DNA of 64,000 nt, taken from assembly GCF_024453815.1 (NCBI RefSeq), contig NZ_CP072934.1, positions 1,736,001-1,800,000 of the forward strand, in the 5' to 3' direction. Below, piece after piece: positions 25,067 through 33,549 of this stretch (within the stretch, counting starts at the first letter, position 1; every line of letters starts with the position of its first letter). This DNA comes from Corynebacterium pseudogenitalium (lineage in GTDB: Bacteria; Actinomycetota; Actinomycetes; Mycobacteriales; Mycobacteriaceae). The notes under the pieces are model-generated. The model saw only the letters and a list, made by a program, of their open reading frames with translations, made no database searches and was not told where the DNA came from. Both the position numbers and the translations under genes were made by a program.

Positions 25067-26083
25067 GTGAAGAACTATCGTCGTGCGCTTTGCGCAGCAG
25101 TAACAGCTACAACTCTGACGTTGGGCGCCGTCGCGGTGGCCCCTGAGCAGTCCGCCGTCACCCCTACCGCTCAGGCGCAGCAGATGCCTGACTTGCGTCA
25201 GCTCCAGAAGATGTTGAACCCGCAAAACATTCGGTTGGACCGGCTGGCGCTGCTCGTCGGCCTTGTCGCGGCCATTGTGATTTTGGGCCCGGTCACCGGC
25301 ACGATCGGCTCCTCGCACGAGCCGGGCCGCCGCGGTTCCCAGGAGCGCCGCACCGTCAACGCTGATGGCCTGTCGCGCTCCTACAATGTGGTGTTGCCCT
25401 CGGGCTATGAGGAAGGAAAGTCCTACCCCGTCATCATTGGCTACGGCGGGTGGCAGCACACCGCCGACCAGATGCAGGGCTACGCCCACCTCGAGTCCGC
25501 GGCAGCCGGTCGCGCCATCGTCGTCTACGCCGAGGGCGAGTCCCAGGCCTGGGCGGGTGCGCCGTACGCCCGCACGTCGACGCGCGAGGACATTGCATAC
25601 ACCCGCGCGATTATCGACGACCTCGTCGAGAACTTCGGCGCCGACCGCAACCGCGTGAGCGCCGTCGGACTTTCCAACGGTGGCGGCATGGTGGCCTCGC
25701 TTGCCTGCCACGCCCCTGAGCTTGTCAACGGTATCGCCTCTGTGGCGGGCGCCTATTACAACCCGACCGTCGAGGGCTGCAAGAGCGGTTCCGTGCCGAC
25801 GCTCATCATGCACGGCACCAACGACAACGTCGTCGGCTACGACGGCGGCACCCGCCACGGAGCCACGTTCCGCTCGGTCAACGACGTGTTCAACCTGTTC
25901 ATGGACAAGAACGGCTGCATCGCGGGCTCCGCCACCGAGACCCGCCTGGGCAATGTCACCACGTTGAGCCCTGCCTGTGGCGCTCGAACTGAGCTGCAGC
26001 GCGTCGAAGGTGGCGGCCACACGTGGTTCACGGATCCATCTGCAAGTACCGCCACCGTGGACTTCCTGCTCAGCCTGCGCTAA
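25067..26083 (+). CDS. Exported polyhydroxybutyrate-depolymerase-family esterase (LpqC/feruloyl-esterase-like)
   Basis: 338 residues from GTG 25067. An N-terminal export signal (YRRALCAAVTATTLTLGAVAV...AQA) is followed by a second hydrophobic segment at ~62-84 (LALLVGLVAAIVILGPVTG), so the enzyme may stay membrane-tethered. The hydrolase domain has RSYNVVLPSGYEEGKSYPVI, nucleophile VGLSNGGGM, the acid region MHGTNDNVVGY and the His in GGGHTWF. It should hydrolyse ester bonds outside the membrane; substrate unknown. TACGAT (25052-25057) lies nine bases before the GTG and no Shine-Dalgarno is seen; an in-frame ATG at 25037 would lie upstream of this -10. The 3' end overlaps lysE by 14 bases. 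Confidence 0.82.
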   Translation: MKNYRRALCAAVTATTLTLGAVAVAPEQSAVTPTAQAQQMPDLRQLQKMLNPQNIRLDRLALLVGLVAAIVILGPVTGTIGSSHEPGRRGSQERRTVNADGLSRSYNVVLPSGYEEGKSYPVIIGYGGWQHTADQMQGYAHLESAAAGRAIVVYAEGESQAWAGAPYARTSTREDIAYTRAIIDDLVENFGADRNRVSAVGLSNGGGMVASLACHAPELVNGIASVAGAYYNPTVEGCKSGSVPTLIMHGTNDNVVGYDGGTRHGATFRSVNDVFNLFMDKNGCIAGSATETRLGNVTTLSPACGARTELQRVEGGGHTWFTDPSASTATVDFLLSLR

Positions 26084-26717
26084 GCAGACCACGCACCACG
26101 AGGAGCGCGCCAACAACGCAGAAGAAGCCGCCGGAGCCCATATCGATTGCGGGCCCGGCGGCTAGTAATTTGCGCCGCACCCGGTTCGTAGACACCACCT
26201 GCGTGAGCACGCCGAACAGGATGAACGAGCTGGCCCACAGCGACAGGATCACCACAATCTGCGTTGCCCACGACGGACTGGCTGGCAGCAGTGGCGCAAT
26301 CATGGCGGACAACGCCAGCACGATTTTCGGGTTCGCCAGGTTCGTCGAAAGTCCCCGAACAAAGCTGGCTCGCAGGCTACCGAGCCTCTGCTCTGCTTCC
26401 TCGAGGGAAAGGGGTGGGTTGTGCCGGTCGCGCCAACCCTGGCGCACCGCGTTGATACCCATCCATACCAGATACGCTCCGCCGATCACCTGCACTACCT
26501 GCAGCGCGCGCGGCACGGCGGTCAGCAGCGCCGCCGCACCGAACACGGTCAGCGAGCACCACCACAGCACACCGAGCTGGATTCCGCACGTCGTTGCCCA
26601 CGCGTGCGGCCGCGAGCGCGTCGCGGTACGCGTCACCAGGATGACGTCGGGCCCAGGCGCGGCCGCACCGACCAAGTTCAGACCGACAATGACCGCGAGA
26701 TCTGCCGGCGCGATCAC
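26070..26717 (-). CDS. LysE/RhtB family amino-acid exporter
   Basis: 215 residues with six hydrophobic segments. Family motifs: NLVGAAAPGPDVILVTRTA at the N-terminus (the GxxxPGP signature), GGAYLVWMGINAVRQGW and TNLANPKIVLALSAMI. RhtB-type proteins export threonine, homoserine or other small amino acids. ATG 26717 overlaps the stop of the upstream ankyrin gene (ATGA), so the two are translationally coupled. C. glutamicum has a comparable exporter close to rpsT. Confidence 0.9.
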   Translation of the reverse strand: MIAPADLAVIVGLNLVGAAAPGPDVILVTRTATRSRPHAWATTCGIQLGVLWWCSLTVFGAAALLTAVPRALQVVQVIGGAYLVWMGINAVRQGWRDRHNPPLSLEEAEQRLGSLRASFVRGLSTNLANPKIVLALSAMIAPLLPASPSWATQIVVILSLWASSFILFGVLTQVVSTNRVRRKLLAAGPAIDMGSGGFFCVVGALLVVRGLLSAG

Positions 26718-27118
26718 CGCTGCGTGCCCTGAAGCAGGTCGATGAGGTCCTCGCGACCGAACATGCTCGCTGTGTCGATGGCGTTTGGGGTGCCGATGGT
26801 GGCGTCGGCACCCGCGTTGATAAGTGCGCGGGCGATATCGTCTTCCTTCTTGAAGATCGCCCCTGCCAGCGGGCTTTGCCCGCGCGCGTTCAGCGCGTTG
26901 ACGTCTGCGCCGCGCGCGATGAGCCCTTCGGTCAGGGCGAGGTGCCCGGAGTAGCTGGCGAGCATCAACAACGAGTTTCCGTCCTGGTTCGCCAGATTGA
27001 CGTCGACGCCCTGGTCAACGTAATCGAGCAGGGTTGCCTCGCCGTCACGCGCCATCTGGAAGAGGCGGGCGGCGAAGGCTTGGACGTCTTCGGGGATCTC
27101 GTTTGGTTGCTGCGTCAT
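26714..27118 (-). CDS. Small ankyrin-repeat protein
   Basis: 134 residues with three to four ankyrin repeats: DGNSLLMLASYSGHLALTEGLIARGADVNALNARGQSPL is the clearest, then FKKEDDIARALINAGADATIGTP and ASMFGREDLIDLL. No signal peptide; a cytoplasmic protein-interaction module. It is coupled by a four-base overlap to the LysE-type exporter, which is an uncommon partnership. TAGCGT (minus strand, 27133-27128) lies nine bases before ATG 27118, consistent with a leaderless start. Confidence 0.88.
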   Translation of the reverse strand: MTQQPNEIPEDVQAFAARLFQMARDGEATLLDYVDQGVDVNLANQDGNSLLMLASYSGHLALTEGLIARGADVNALNARGQSPLAGAIFKKEDDIARALINAGADATIGTPNAIDTASMFGREDLIDLLQGTQR

Positions 27119-27133
27119 AGTTTTCTTACGCTA

Positions 27134-28060
27134 TCACGCGAGTTGGGCAATCCTGCGGACTGCTTCTTCCACCGCGTACTCCGGCTCCCCGCCATTGCCC
27201 TTCACCGTAGACTCCAGCTCAGCGACGATGATGACGGCTTGCGACACCGCATCACCCGACCACTGGCGCGCAACGTTCATGGTCTTCTTCACCACAAAGG
27301 GGTGCATCCCGACCGTTCGCGCGAGCTGGTCCGGGTTACCCCGCACCCCGTACAGCTTGGCGATGTCCCCGACCTTGTGCGCGAGCGCCGCCGCGATCGC
27401 CACCGGACTCGTGCCGAGCTGCAGTGCCCGGCGTGTGGAGGCGAGCGCGCGGTCGGCGCGCCCGGCGATGGCCTGCTCTGCGATGTCGAAGCCCGCGACT
27501 TCCGCCACGCCCGTGTAGTAGTTGCGCACAGCGTTTACGTCGACTTCCCCGTCGGTGTCCGCCACGAGCTGGCTCACCGCGCTGGCGAGTTCCCGCAGGT
27601 CAGAACCGACGGATTCGAGCAGCGCAGCGACAGTGTCCGGGGTTGGGCGCTGCCCGTAGCGCCTAAACTCCTGGGTGAGCCACGAGTGTCGGTCGCGGTC
27701 GCGCAGCGGGTTCGCGCGGTGGACCTCGGCGATCTTCTCGAACTTCTTCACATAGGCTTTTTGACGCCCACCTCCGGAGTGCTCGATGATCAGCGTCATA
27801 CCGGGCGCCGGGTCCACGCAGGCGCGCAGCAGGATCTCGAGCGGTTCCTTGCCTGCCAGCTCGGTGTTCTTGATCAGCACGATGCGTTCCTCGGCGAACA
27901 GTGACGGGCTCGTTGCCATGGCCAGCTCGCCTTCGGTGACGTCGCCTGCGCGCAGGGTGGTGCGCTCCGCAGCTGGGCTGAGCTGGGCAATGATGGCTTT
28001 GGTGGCGCGTTCGGCGAGGAACTCGTCTTCCCCGAGGACCAGGTGCACTGGGTTGAGCAT
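27134..28060 (-). CDS. holA: DNA polymerase III delta subunit (clamp loader)
   Basis: 308 residues. The N-terminus MLNPVHLVLGEDEFLAERA, the SLFAEERIVLIKN segment and the C-terminal collar pattern (KVGDIAKLYGVRGNPDQLARTVGMHPFVVKKTM-type sequence, ~235-270) identify HolA. It opens the beta clamp. ATG 28060 is chosen, with TACGCT (minus strand, 28073-28068) seven bases upstream and comEC ending just five bases away, so its own leaderless promoter lies inside the comEC 3' end. The longer in-frame extension runs antisense-free through comEC and is not credible. Confidence 0.92.
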   Translation of the reverse strand: MLNPVHLVLGEDEFLAERATKAIIAQLSPAAERTTLRAGDVTEGELAMATSPSLFAEERIVLIKNTELAGKEPLEILLRACVDPAPGMTLIIEHSGGGRQKAYVKKFEKIAEVHRANPLRDRDRHSWLTQEFRRYGQRPTPDTVAALLESVGSDLRELASAVSQLVADTDGEVDVNAVRNYYTGVAEVAGFDIAEQAIAGRADRALASTRRALQLGTSPVAIAAALAHKVGDIAKLYGVRGNPDQLARTVGMHPFVVKKTMNVARQWSGDAVSQAVIIVAELESTVKGNGGEPEYAVEEAVRRIAQLA

Positions 28061-28065
28061 GCTTC

Positions 28066-29700
28066 TTAGCGTAGCTGTTGCCTCCCATCTGCGTAGAGGA
28101 CGGGCACTGCTCCCCGGTTGGGGAAGATGACGGGGATGCCGTCCGGGGTTGCTGCCGGGCGCTTGGGTGCGCTGCCTTCCTCGAGTACCACGACGAGCTC
28201 GGTGCCTGACGGGATGGGAAGGATGTCGTCTTTGGTGGCCACGACGTGGCTGCGGAGCGTCGCGGGATCCACAACGGTGCCTCGTGGCCACGCGATACAA
28301 ACGCTTGCTACCACCGCGCAGGTCAGGCACAGCGCCAATGTCCGGCGGCGCCACGGCACAAGCAACAGCACGGCGACCACCCACCCATAGCCGATAAGCA
28401 CCGTCACCGGGTTCGCAGCGACTGTCGCGGCGGGCAGCGCCGCTCCACGTTCAGCCACGGTGTGGACCCACCAGGTCAGCGGGGAGATCACCCACAGCAC
28501 GATCGCCTCAAGACCTCCCGGCAGCACCGCCAGCATCACCGCGCACAGCCCGAGCACCGTCACCAGGGGCGTGACGGGGGCCACCAGCACGTTCGCGCCA
28601 ACAGAGACCAGCGAGACCTGGCCCGCCATCGCGGCCACGAGCGGCATCGTCGCAACGTCTGCGGCGATGGCGACCGCGACGGCGCGTACGAGGATGTCCG
28701 GCAACGCCGTCGGTGCGAGCGCCCTGTAGAACAGCGGGAAGAGCACCACGATGCCGACGGTCGCAGCCACCGACAGCGCAAACCCGTAGTGCAGCGCCAG
28801 GTCGGTATCGAAGAAAATGAGCGCAATCACCGCCAGGCACAACGCGTGAATGACCTCCGTCTGGCTCGATGAGACGACCGCGACGAGCCCCACCAGCCCC
28901 ATCACCGATGCCCGCAGCACGCTCGGCTCCGGCCCAACGAGCAAGGCGAAAACCGCCAACGCAGCACCCGCTGCAACGAGCCTGCCATAGAGCCCGATGC
29001 GCAGCGCTGCAGCTACTACCACGGCGAACGTCGTCACGATGGCAACGTTCGAACCCGATACCGCCGAGAGGTGCGATAGCCCGGTAGCGATGTACGCCTG
29101 CTGCTCCGACGCCCCCTGCATCGAGGTATCGCCCAGCACCATGCCCGGGATGAGGCCCTGCGAGTGTTCCCCGACGTGCTCGCGCACCGCATCGGCGAAC
29201 GTCGCCCGCACGTGCTGCGCCCACCCGGTTGCCCCCGTCGGCCCGGCCAACGGCTCGACCGTGCCATTTACCGCCCACGGGTTCACGCCCGCCCGCGAAG
29301 ACTCCGACACGGTGCCGTCCACCCGCACCGTCGCACCACTGACCACCCCATCGGGGACGCCGCCGCGGACGAACACCGGCAGCTCCGCGCCACCGCTCCC
29401 GGCGCGCACGCGTACCAGCATCCCGCCAGAGGCAAGCTCCTTTGGGGCAGCCGTCACGGTGGCCTCCACCGGCAGGCGCAACGTCCCCGCCCGCGCCACC
29501 GCGATGCGGACCCAGGCCACCACGACGGCCGCCACGCCACCGGAACCGGCCAGCACCGCCTGGCCCACCGCACGCGCACACCCGCACAGCACCACCGCCG
29601 CGACAACCACCGCGAACCCGGCCCACGGCGCGAGGGCAACAGTCATGATCGTCGCTATCCAGACGCACAGCGCTGTGGGCACCAGCCGAAGCTCCTGCAC
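28066..29700 (-). CDS. comEC: ComEC/Rec2 family DNA-channel membrane protein, without metallo-hydrolase domain
   Basis: 544 residues. The soluble N-terminal region and the competence membrane domain are visible: LIPGMVLGDTSM, GLSHLSAVSGSNVAIV (the family hallmark at ~208-223) and the helix series to ~480. Canonical ComEC proteins continue with a ~250-residue metallo-beta-lactamase domain; here the last ~60 residues (LRSHVVATKDDILPIPSGTELVVVLEEGS) replace it. GTG 29700 follows comEA by three bases. Together with comEA this would form the inner-membrane part of a DNA uptake machine, though natural competence in corynebacteria is not established by this. Confidence 0.92.
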   Translation of the reverse strand: MQELRLVPTALCVWIATIMTVALAPWAGFAVVVAAVVLCGCARAVGQAVLAGSGGVAAVVVAWVRIAVARAGTLRLPVEATVTAAPKELASGGMLVRVRAGSGGAELPVFVRGGVPDGVVSGATVRVDGTVSESSRAGVNPWAVNGTVEPLAGPTGATGWAQHVRATFADAVREHVGEHSQGLIPGMVLGDTSMQGASEQQAYIATGLSHLSAVSGSNVAIVTTFAVVVAAALRIGLYGRLVAAGAALAVFALLVGPEPSVLRASVMGLVGLVAVVSSSQTEVIHALCLAVIALIFFDTDLALHYGFALSVAATVGIVVLFPLFYRALAPTALPDILVRAVAVAIAADVATMPLVAAMAGQVSLVSVGANVLVAPVTPLVTVLGLCAVMLAVLPGGLEAIVLWVISPLTWWVHTVAERGAALPAATVAANPVTVLIGYGWVVAVLLLVPWRRRTLALCLTCAVVASVCIAWPRGTVVDPATLRSHVVATKDDILPIPSGTELVVVLEEGSAPKRPAATPDGIPVIFPNRGAVPVLYADGRQQLR

Positions 29701-29703
29701 CGC

Positions 29704-30363
29704 TTACAGCCCCACCAGCGGCGCAATCGCCTCAAACTTCGCAGGGCCAATCCCCTTGACCTGCATCAGATCCTCGACCTTCTGGAACGGACCGTTCGCC
29801 TCCCTGTGCGCGATAATCGCCGCCGCGGTCGCCTCCCCCACCCCGGGCAGCGTGACCAGCTCCGCGGCCGACGCCCCGTTGAGCGAAATCTGACCTGTCG
29901 CCTCCACAGCACCACCACCATCCCCACCCGGCACGGCAGGGCCTTCACCGATTGCGACGACGTGGAGCTGTTGGCCGTCGACAAGCACTTGAGCGAGGTT
30001 CAACTGCAGCAAGTCCGCGTGGTCGAGCGGCTGCGCAATATCCAGCGCATCCGCCACGCGGGAACCCTGGTTCAGCGTCACCAGCCCAGGATTTGCCACC
30101 TCCCCCACCACCGCAACCACCACGCGCTCCGGCACATCGGTCGCAGTAGCAACGTTTTCCCAAACAGGTGCGTCCTCCTCCGCAACGTCCGGGCCGCGGA
30201 CCTGCACCACCGCCCACAGCACCAGTAGGCTCATCACAACCCCCATCACCGCGGCCGCCGGCTTCACCGGAACGTGCACGCGAGGAGTCGGGTACTTCAC
30301 CTGCAGCAGCGCCTCCTCACCAGTCGGGCGCGTAAGCTCTTGAATCCGTTCAATGACCTGCAT
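29704..30363 (-). CDS. comEA: ComEA-like DNA-binding membrane protein
   Basis: 219 residues. A transmembrane helix at ~38-54 is followed by an SLBB-type domain (VVVAVVGEVANPGLVTLNQGSRVADAL) and a C-terminal helix-hairpin-helix pair (ISLNGASAAELVTLPGVGEATAAAI and QVKGIGPAKFEAIAPLVGL). It would bind incoming double-stranded DNA at the outer face of the membrane. ATG 30363 has TAGCCT (minus strand, 30375-30370) six bases upstream: leaderless. The downstream comEC starts three bases after the stop. Confidence 0.92.
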   Translation of the reverse strand: MQVIERIQELTRPTGEEALLQVKYPTPRVHVPVKPAAAVMGVVMSLLVLWAVVQVRGPDVAEEDAPVWENVATATDVPERVVVAVVGEVANPGLVTLNQGSRVADALDIAQPLDHADLLQLNLAQVLVDGQQLHVVAIGEGPAVPGGDGGGAVEATGQISLNGASAAELVTLPGVGEATAAAIIAHREANGPFQKVEDLMQVKGIGPAKFEAIAPLVGL

Positions 30364-30490
30364 AACCACAGGCTAAAACCGGCGTTCTCGCCCCAACAGA
30401 CCAAGCAAACCCGCTGTGGACAACCCCCAAACCGCACACCCCGTGCAGGCTACTTCTCCACAGCCGCAGCCAACCCCCTTGACAGCGCCG

Positions 30491-31288
30491 CTACGTGCGC
30501 GAACCAAACACGACCGACAGCCCGATCGCGCCGGGCCCGGTGTGCGCAGCAAGCACATCGACCATTGGCTCCACCAGCACCCGCGAGTGCCGCGGCAGCA
30601 CCTCATCAAGCATGCCCGCCAGCTGCTGCGCGGACTCTTCCGCGTCCGCATGCTGCACCGCAGCAAACACCGGCTGGGAATCCGCACGCTCCAAAACAAG
30701 CTCCGTGAGCTTGGAAAACGCCTTCGTCTGGGTGCGAGTCTTGCCTGCTAACTCGAGCTTGCCGTTGTGCATCCGCAGAATCGGCTTCGTTGCCAGCAAC
30801 GCCGCCGACAACACCGCAGTCCCCGTGGAAATCCTGCCAGACTTGCGCAACCAGTCCAGCTGGTGCAGGTAGCACCACGTCTCCGAGCGCTTCAGCGTGG
30901 ACGAGGCCATCGCTTCTACCTCGTCGAGGCTCGCCCCCTCGCGCGCGACGGTCGCCGCCGCCATCGCTGCCGCCCCGACCGCCATACCAACGGTACTGGT
31001 GTCGAGCACCCGCACGTTCCCCGGAAACACCCCCGAAGCAGAAACCGCCGCGGACCAGGTGGAAGAAAAGTGCTTCGACAGGTGTAGGGCTACCACGCCA
31101 TCGTCCCCAGAGCGCTCGATCTGGCGCCCGTACGCGGCGGCGAGCTCGACTGCGGACAGCCCGCTCGTCGACACCTCGTCGTCCTCAGACTGTTCCATGA
31201 CGTGCAGCGGGAGCACCGTAATGTCGAGCTCACTGGCAATATCAGCTGGCAAACCCGCCGAGGAATCAACAACAACCCGTACCGCCAT
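30491..31288 (-). CDS. DegV family fatty-acid-binding protein
   Basis: 265 residues. The start MAVRVVVDSSAGLPADIA and HLSKHFSSTWSAA, RVLDTSTVGMAVGAAAMAAA and the late TGPGAIGLSVV are the DegV fold motifs. DegV/FakB proteins hold a fatty acid and in Firmicutes present it to a kinase; the role in corynebacteria is less clear. The ATG follows the gpgP stop directly with no gap, so it belongs to the nadD-rsfS-gpgP-degV operon. Confidence 0.9.
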   Translation of the reverse strand: MAVRVVVDSSAGLPADIASELDITVLPLHVMEQSEDDEVSTSGLSAVELAAAYGRQIERSGDDGVVALHLSKHFSSTWSAAVSASGVFPGNVRVLDTSTVGMAVGAAAMAAATVAREGASLDEVEAMASSTLKRSETWCYLHQLDWLRKSGRISTGTAVLSAALLATKPILRMHNGKLELAGKTRTQTKAFSKLTELVLERADSQPVFAAVQHADAEESAQQLAGMLDEVLPRHSRVLVEPMVDVLAAHTGPGAIGLSVVFGSRT

Positions 31289-31927
31289 CTAGACCGTCAA
31301 CCCCTGGTTCCACGCCTCGAGGTACCACTGCACGCCAGTGTCCGGCTCGCCGTAGCGCGGCAACGCCTGCAGCTGCGCAAAGTTCGCGTTACGCAGGCTC
31401 TTCATCATCGGGTACTGCGAGATCTCCAGGTCTAGCAGGCTCGACGTCAGCGCCGCGATCGTACCTCCGTGGGCGACAAGCAGCACCGCCGCGTCATCCC
31501 ACTCGTCGAAGTGCTCCATCAACTCGTCAACAACCGGGCGTGCCCGTTGCGCGACGTCAATCCGGCTCTCGCCTTCCGGCGGCGCCCACGTTGGGGTATT
31601 GCGCCAGTGGGCGCGAACGCTGCCGTCGGCACCATCGACCTCGGCGTGTGTCTTGCCCTGCCACTGCCCGAGGTGCGTCTCGCGCAGGCGCGCATCATAC
31701 GTCACCGGCAGCTCGAGGTGCTCCGCGACGATCTGCGCCGTGACTGCAGCCCTGCTCAGGTCCGAAGCCACAATCTTGGCGACGCCCATTTCTGTCAACA
31801 CCGGCGCAATGTTTCGCGCCTGCTGCCTCCCCTCTTCCGACAACTCCGTGTCGAGTTGCCCCTGCATCCTCGACGTGGCGTTATACGTGGTTTGGCCGTG
31901 TCGCAGCAAGATGAGTCGTCGCGCCAT
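31289..31927 (-). CDS. gpgP: Histidine phosphatase, glucosyl-3-phosphoglycerate phosphatase homologue
   Basis: 212 residues. The phosphohistidine motif is LILLRHGQT (His10) and the second catalytic His lies in LLVAHGGTIAAL. In mycobacteria the gene in the same position beside rsfS and nadD (Rv2419c) is GpgP, which dephosphorylates glucosyl-3-phosphoglycerate on the way to methylglucose lipopolysaccharides; the name rests on this synteny plus family. ATG 31927 is four bases after the rsfS stop; an upstream extension would overlap rsfS. Confidence 0.82.
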   Translation of the reverse strand: MARRLILLRHGQTTYNATSRMQGQLDTELSEEGRQQARNIAPVLTEMGVAKIVASDLSRAAVTAQIVAEHLELPVTYDARLRETHLGQWQGKTHAEVDGADGSVRAHWRNTPTWAPPEGESRIDVAQRARPVVDELMEHFDEWDDAAVLLVAHGGTIAALTSSLLDLEISQYPMMKSLRNANFAQLQALPRYGEPDTGVQWYLEAWNQGLTV

Positions 31928-31931
31928 GGTG

Positions 31932-32402
31932 TTAGAACTCGTCCTCGTCCTCAGGGGCATCGCCCGCCAACGGAAGGTCTTCAATCTGCTGCGCCGAACG
32001 CACACTCTCGCCGTCCGCGAACGCACCAGGGCGTTCGTAGGCTGGTAGGCCCTCCACGCTCATTGCCGGGCAGTCTGCGTACAGGCGGTCCAGGCCGTAG
32101 AAGTCGCGCTCCGGGCTGCGCTGCACGTGCACCACGATGTTGCCGTAGTCCAGCAGCACCCAGCGGTTTTCGCGAACGCCCTCGCGGCGCTTCGGCTCGA
32201 AGCCGGCGTCGGTCATGTCGTCCTCAATCTCCTGGACGATCGCGTTTACCTTGCGTTCGTTGTCCGCGGAGACAATCACAAAAATATCGGTAATGCCGAT
32301 CACGTTCGACACATCGATGACGCCGATGTTCTCGCCGAGCTTTTCGTCGGCGGCCTTCGCGGCGATCGCGGCCTGATCAAGAGAGATCTGCAGAGCAGTC
32401 AA
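31932..32402 (-). CDS. rsfS: Ribosomal silencing factor RsfS
   Basis: 156 residues. The core DVSNVIGITDIFVIVSADNERKVNAIVQEIED, WVLLDYGNIVVHVQ and ERDFYGLDRLYAD is the RsfS/Iojap fold that binds uL14 and blocks subunit joining in starvation. The acidic ~40-residue C-terminal tail is longer than in E. coli. The start is TTG 32402 with AAGGAC upstream. It lies between nadD and gpgP as in mycobacteria. Confidence 0.93.
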   Translation of the reverse strand: MTALQISLDQAAIAAKAADEKLGENIGVIDVSNVIGITDIFVIVSADNERKVNAIVQEIEDDMTDAGFEPKRREGVRENRWVLLDYGNIVVHVQRSPERDFYGLDRLYADCPAMSVEGLPAYERPGAFADGESVRSAQQIEDLPLAGDAPEDEDEF

Positions 32403-32458
32403 GTACTCAGTCCTTCGTCAGTAATGAAAAATAGCAGTAACGCGCCTATTGTCCCACG

Positions 32459-33100
32459 CTAAGGGCGCTGTTCGCCACTTGAACGATATAGGTCGTTTTT
32501 CGCAATGTACTGCACCACGCCATCTGGCACCAGGTACCACACCGGGCGGCCTTCTTTGGCGCGCTCGCGGCACCCCGTGGACGAGATCGCCATCGCAGGA
32601 ATCTCAATCAAATGCACCTGCTCCTGCACGTCTTCGGGCAAGAAGGCCTCGCTCAGCTCGTAGCCGGGGCGCGTCACGCCGACAAACTGTGCCAGGTCAA
32701 ACATCAGGTCCCAATCGCGCCACGACATTATCGACGCCAAAGCATCCGCACCCGTGATAAAGAACAGTTCCGCCTGCGGCAACAGGGCACGCAAATCCCG
32801 CAGCGTGTCCAGGGTGTAGGTCGGCCCCTCTCTGTCAATGTCTACCCGAGAGACCGAGAACCTCGGATTCGAGGCAGTCGCGATGACCGTCATGAGGTAG
32901 CGATCTTCAGAGTCGGTGATCTGCCGATCCGCCTTCTGCCAGGGCTGACCCGTCGGCACAAACACGACCTCGTCAAGGTCAAAACGGTCGGCGACCTCGC
33001 TCGCGGCCACGAGGTGGCCGTTGTGGATCGGGTCGAAAGTACCGCCCATGACGCCCACTCGTCGGGCGTCGCGCAATGATGCTGCTACGGCCTCTGCCAC
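32459..33100 (-). CDS. nadD: Nicotinate-nucleotide adenylyltransferase
   Basis: 213 residues from GTG 33100. The nucleotidyl-transferase motif [15 protein letters not shown] begins near residue 19, and [17 protein letters not shown] and [20 protein letters not shown] are the expected later motifs (ISSTxxR). It adenylates nicotinate mononucleotide in NAD synthesis. An in-frame extension to 33184 overlaps the upstream small exported protein gene and is rejected; the GTG lies four bases after that gene's stop codon. Confidence 0.93.
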   Translation of the reverse strand: MAEAVAASLRDARRVGVMGGTFDPIHNGHLVAASEVADRFDLDEVVFVPTGQPWQKADRQITDSEDRYLMTVIATASNPRFSVSRVDIDREGPTYTLDTLRDLRALLPQAELFFITGADALASIMSWRDWDLMFDLAQFVGVTRPGYELSEAFLPEDVQEQVHLIEIPAMAISSTGCRERAKEGRPVWYLVPDGVVQYIAKNDLYRSSGEQRP

Positions 33101-33104
33101 GTGC

Positions 33105-33521
33105 TTACCCGATCCAGACGTTCGCCTGCTCGAAAGCGAGCCAGAACGCTGTAAGCCCCACGCCAACAATTGAGCCAAGCACAATGAGCAGAATGCCCCA
33201 CCACGGCAACTTCTCCTTGCCTTCTGCGGATGAATCTGGTCGCTGCTTCATCGATGACATCGAGCTGGCGTTGAGGTCTTCACACACCGGCTTGCCATGC
33301 TCGTCAAGCACTGGGATGCGCTGCCCGTTGGCGTCGACAAGTACGTTGCCCTTGCCATCCGTCCGGAACTGGCACTTCTGCGACTGGATGTATACCCCGC
33401 GTGAGGGCGTCGGCACCGCCACGCCTGCTTCAGTCTCCTGAGCCTGCGCAACCGACACCCCACTGGTCAACAGCGTCGCTGTTACAAGAGCGCTACACGC
33501 TGCCCGCTTCCACGAAACCAT
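33105..33521 (-). CDS. Small exported membrane protein of unknown function
   Basis: 138 residues. A signal peptide ([22 protein letters not shown]) ends near residue 27; a short external region contains two cysteines ([23 protein letters not shown] ... PVCED); one transmembrane helix at ~108-130 ([23 protein letters not shown]) ends the protein. No family recognised. The stop lies four bases before nadD, so it may be cotranscribed with the nadD operon. AAGGAC sits upstream of the ATG. Confidence 0.8.
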   Translation of the reverse strand: MVSWKRAACSALVTATLLTSGVSVAQAQETEAGVAVPTPSRGVYIQSQKCQFRTDGKGNVLVDANGQRIPVLDEHGKPVCEDLNASSMSSMKQRPDSSAEGKEKLPWWGILLIVLGSIVGVGLTAFWLAFEQANVWIG

Positions 33522-33549
33522 GACTGTGTCCTTGTCCTTCCTTCAACTC

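Noticed and set aside
30415..30423. TGTGGACAA, a DnaA-box sequence upstream of comEA
   Set aside because: A single nine-base match is expected by chance in a window of this size; no cluster or AT-rich origin features nearby.
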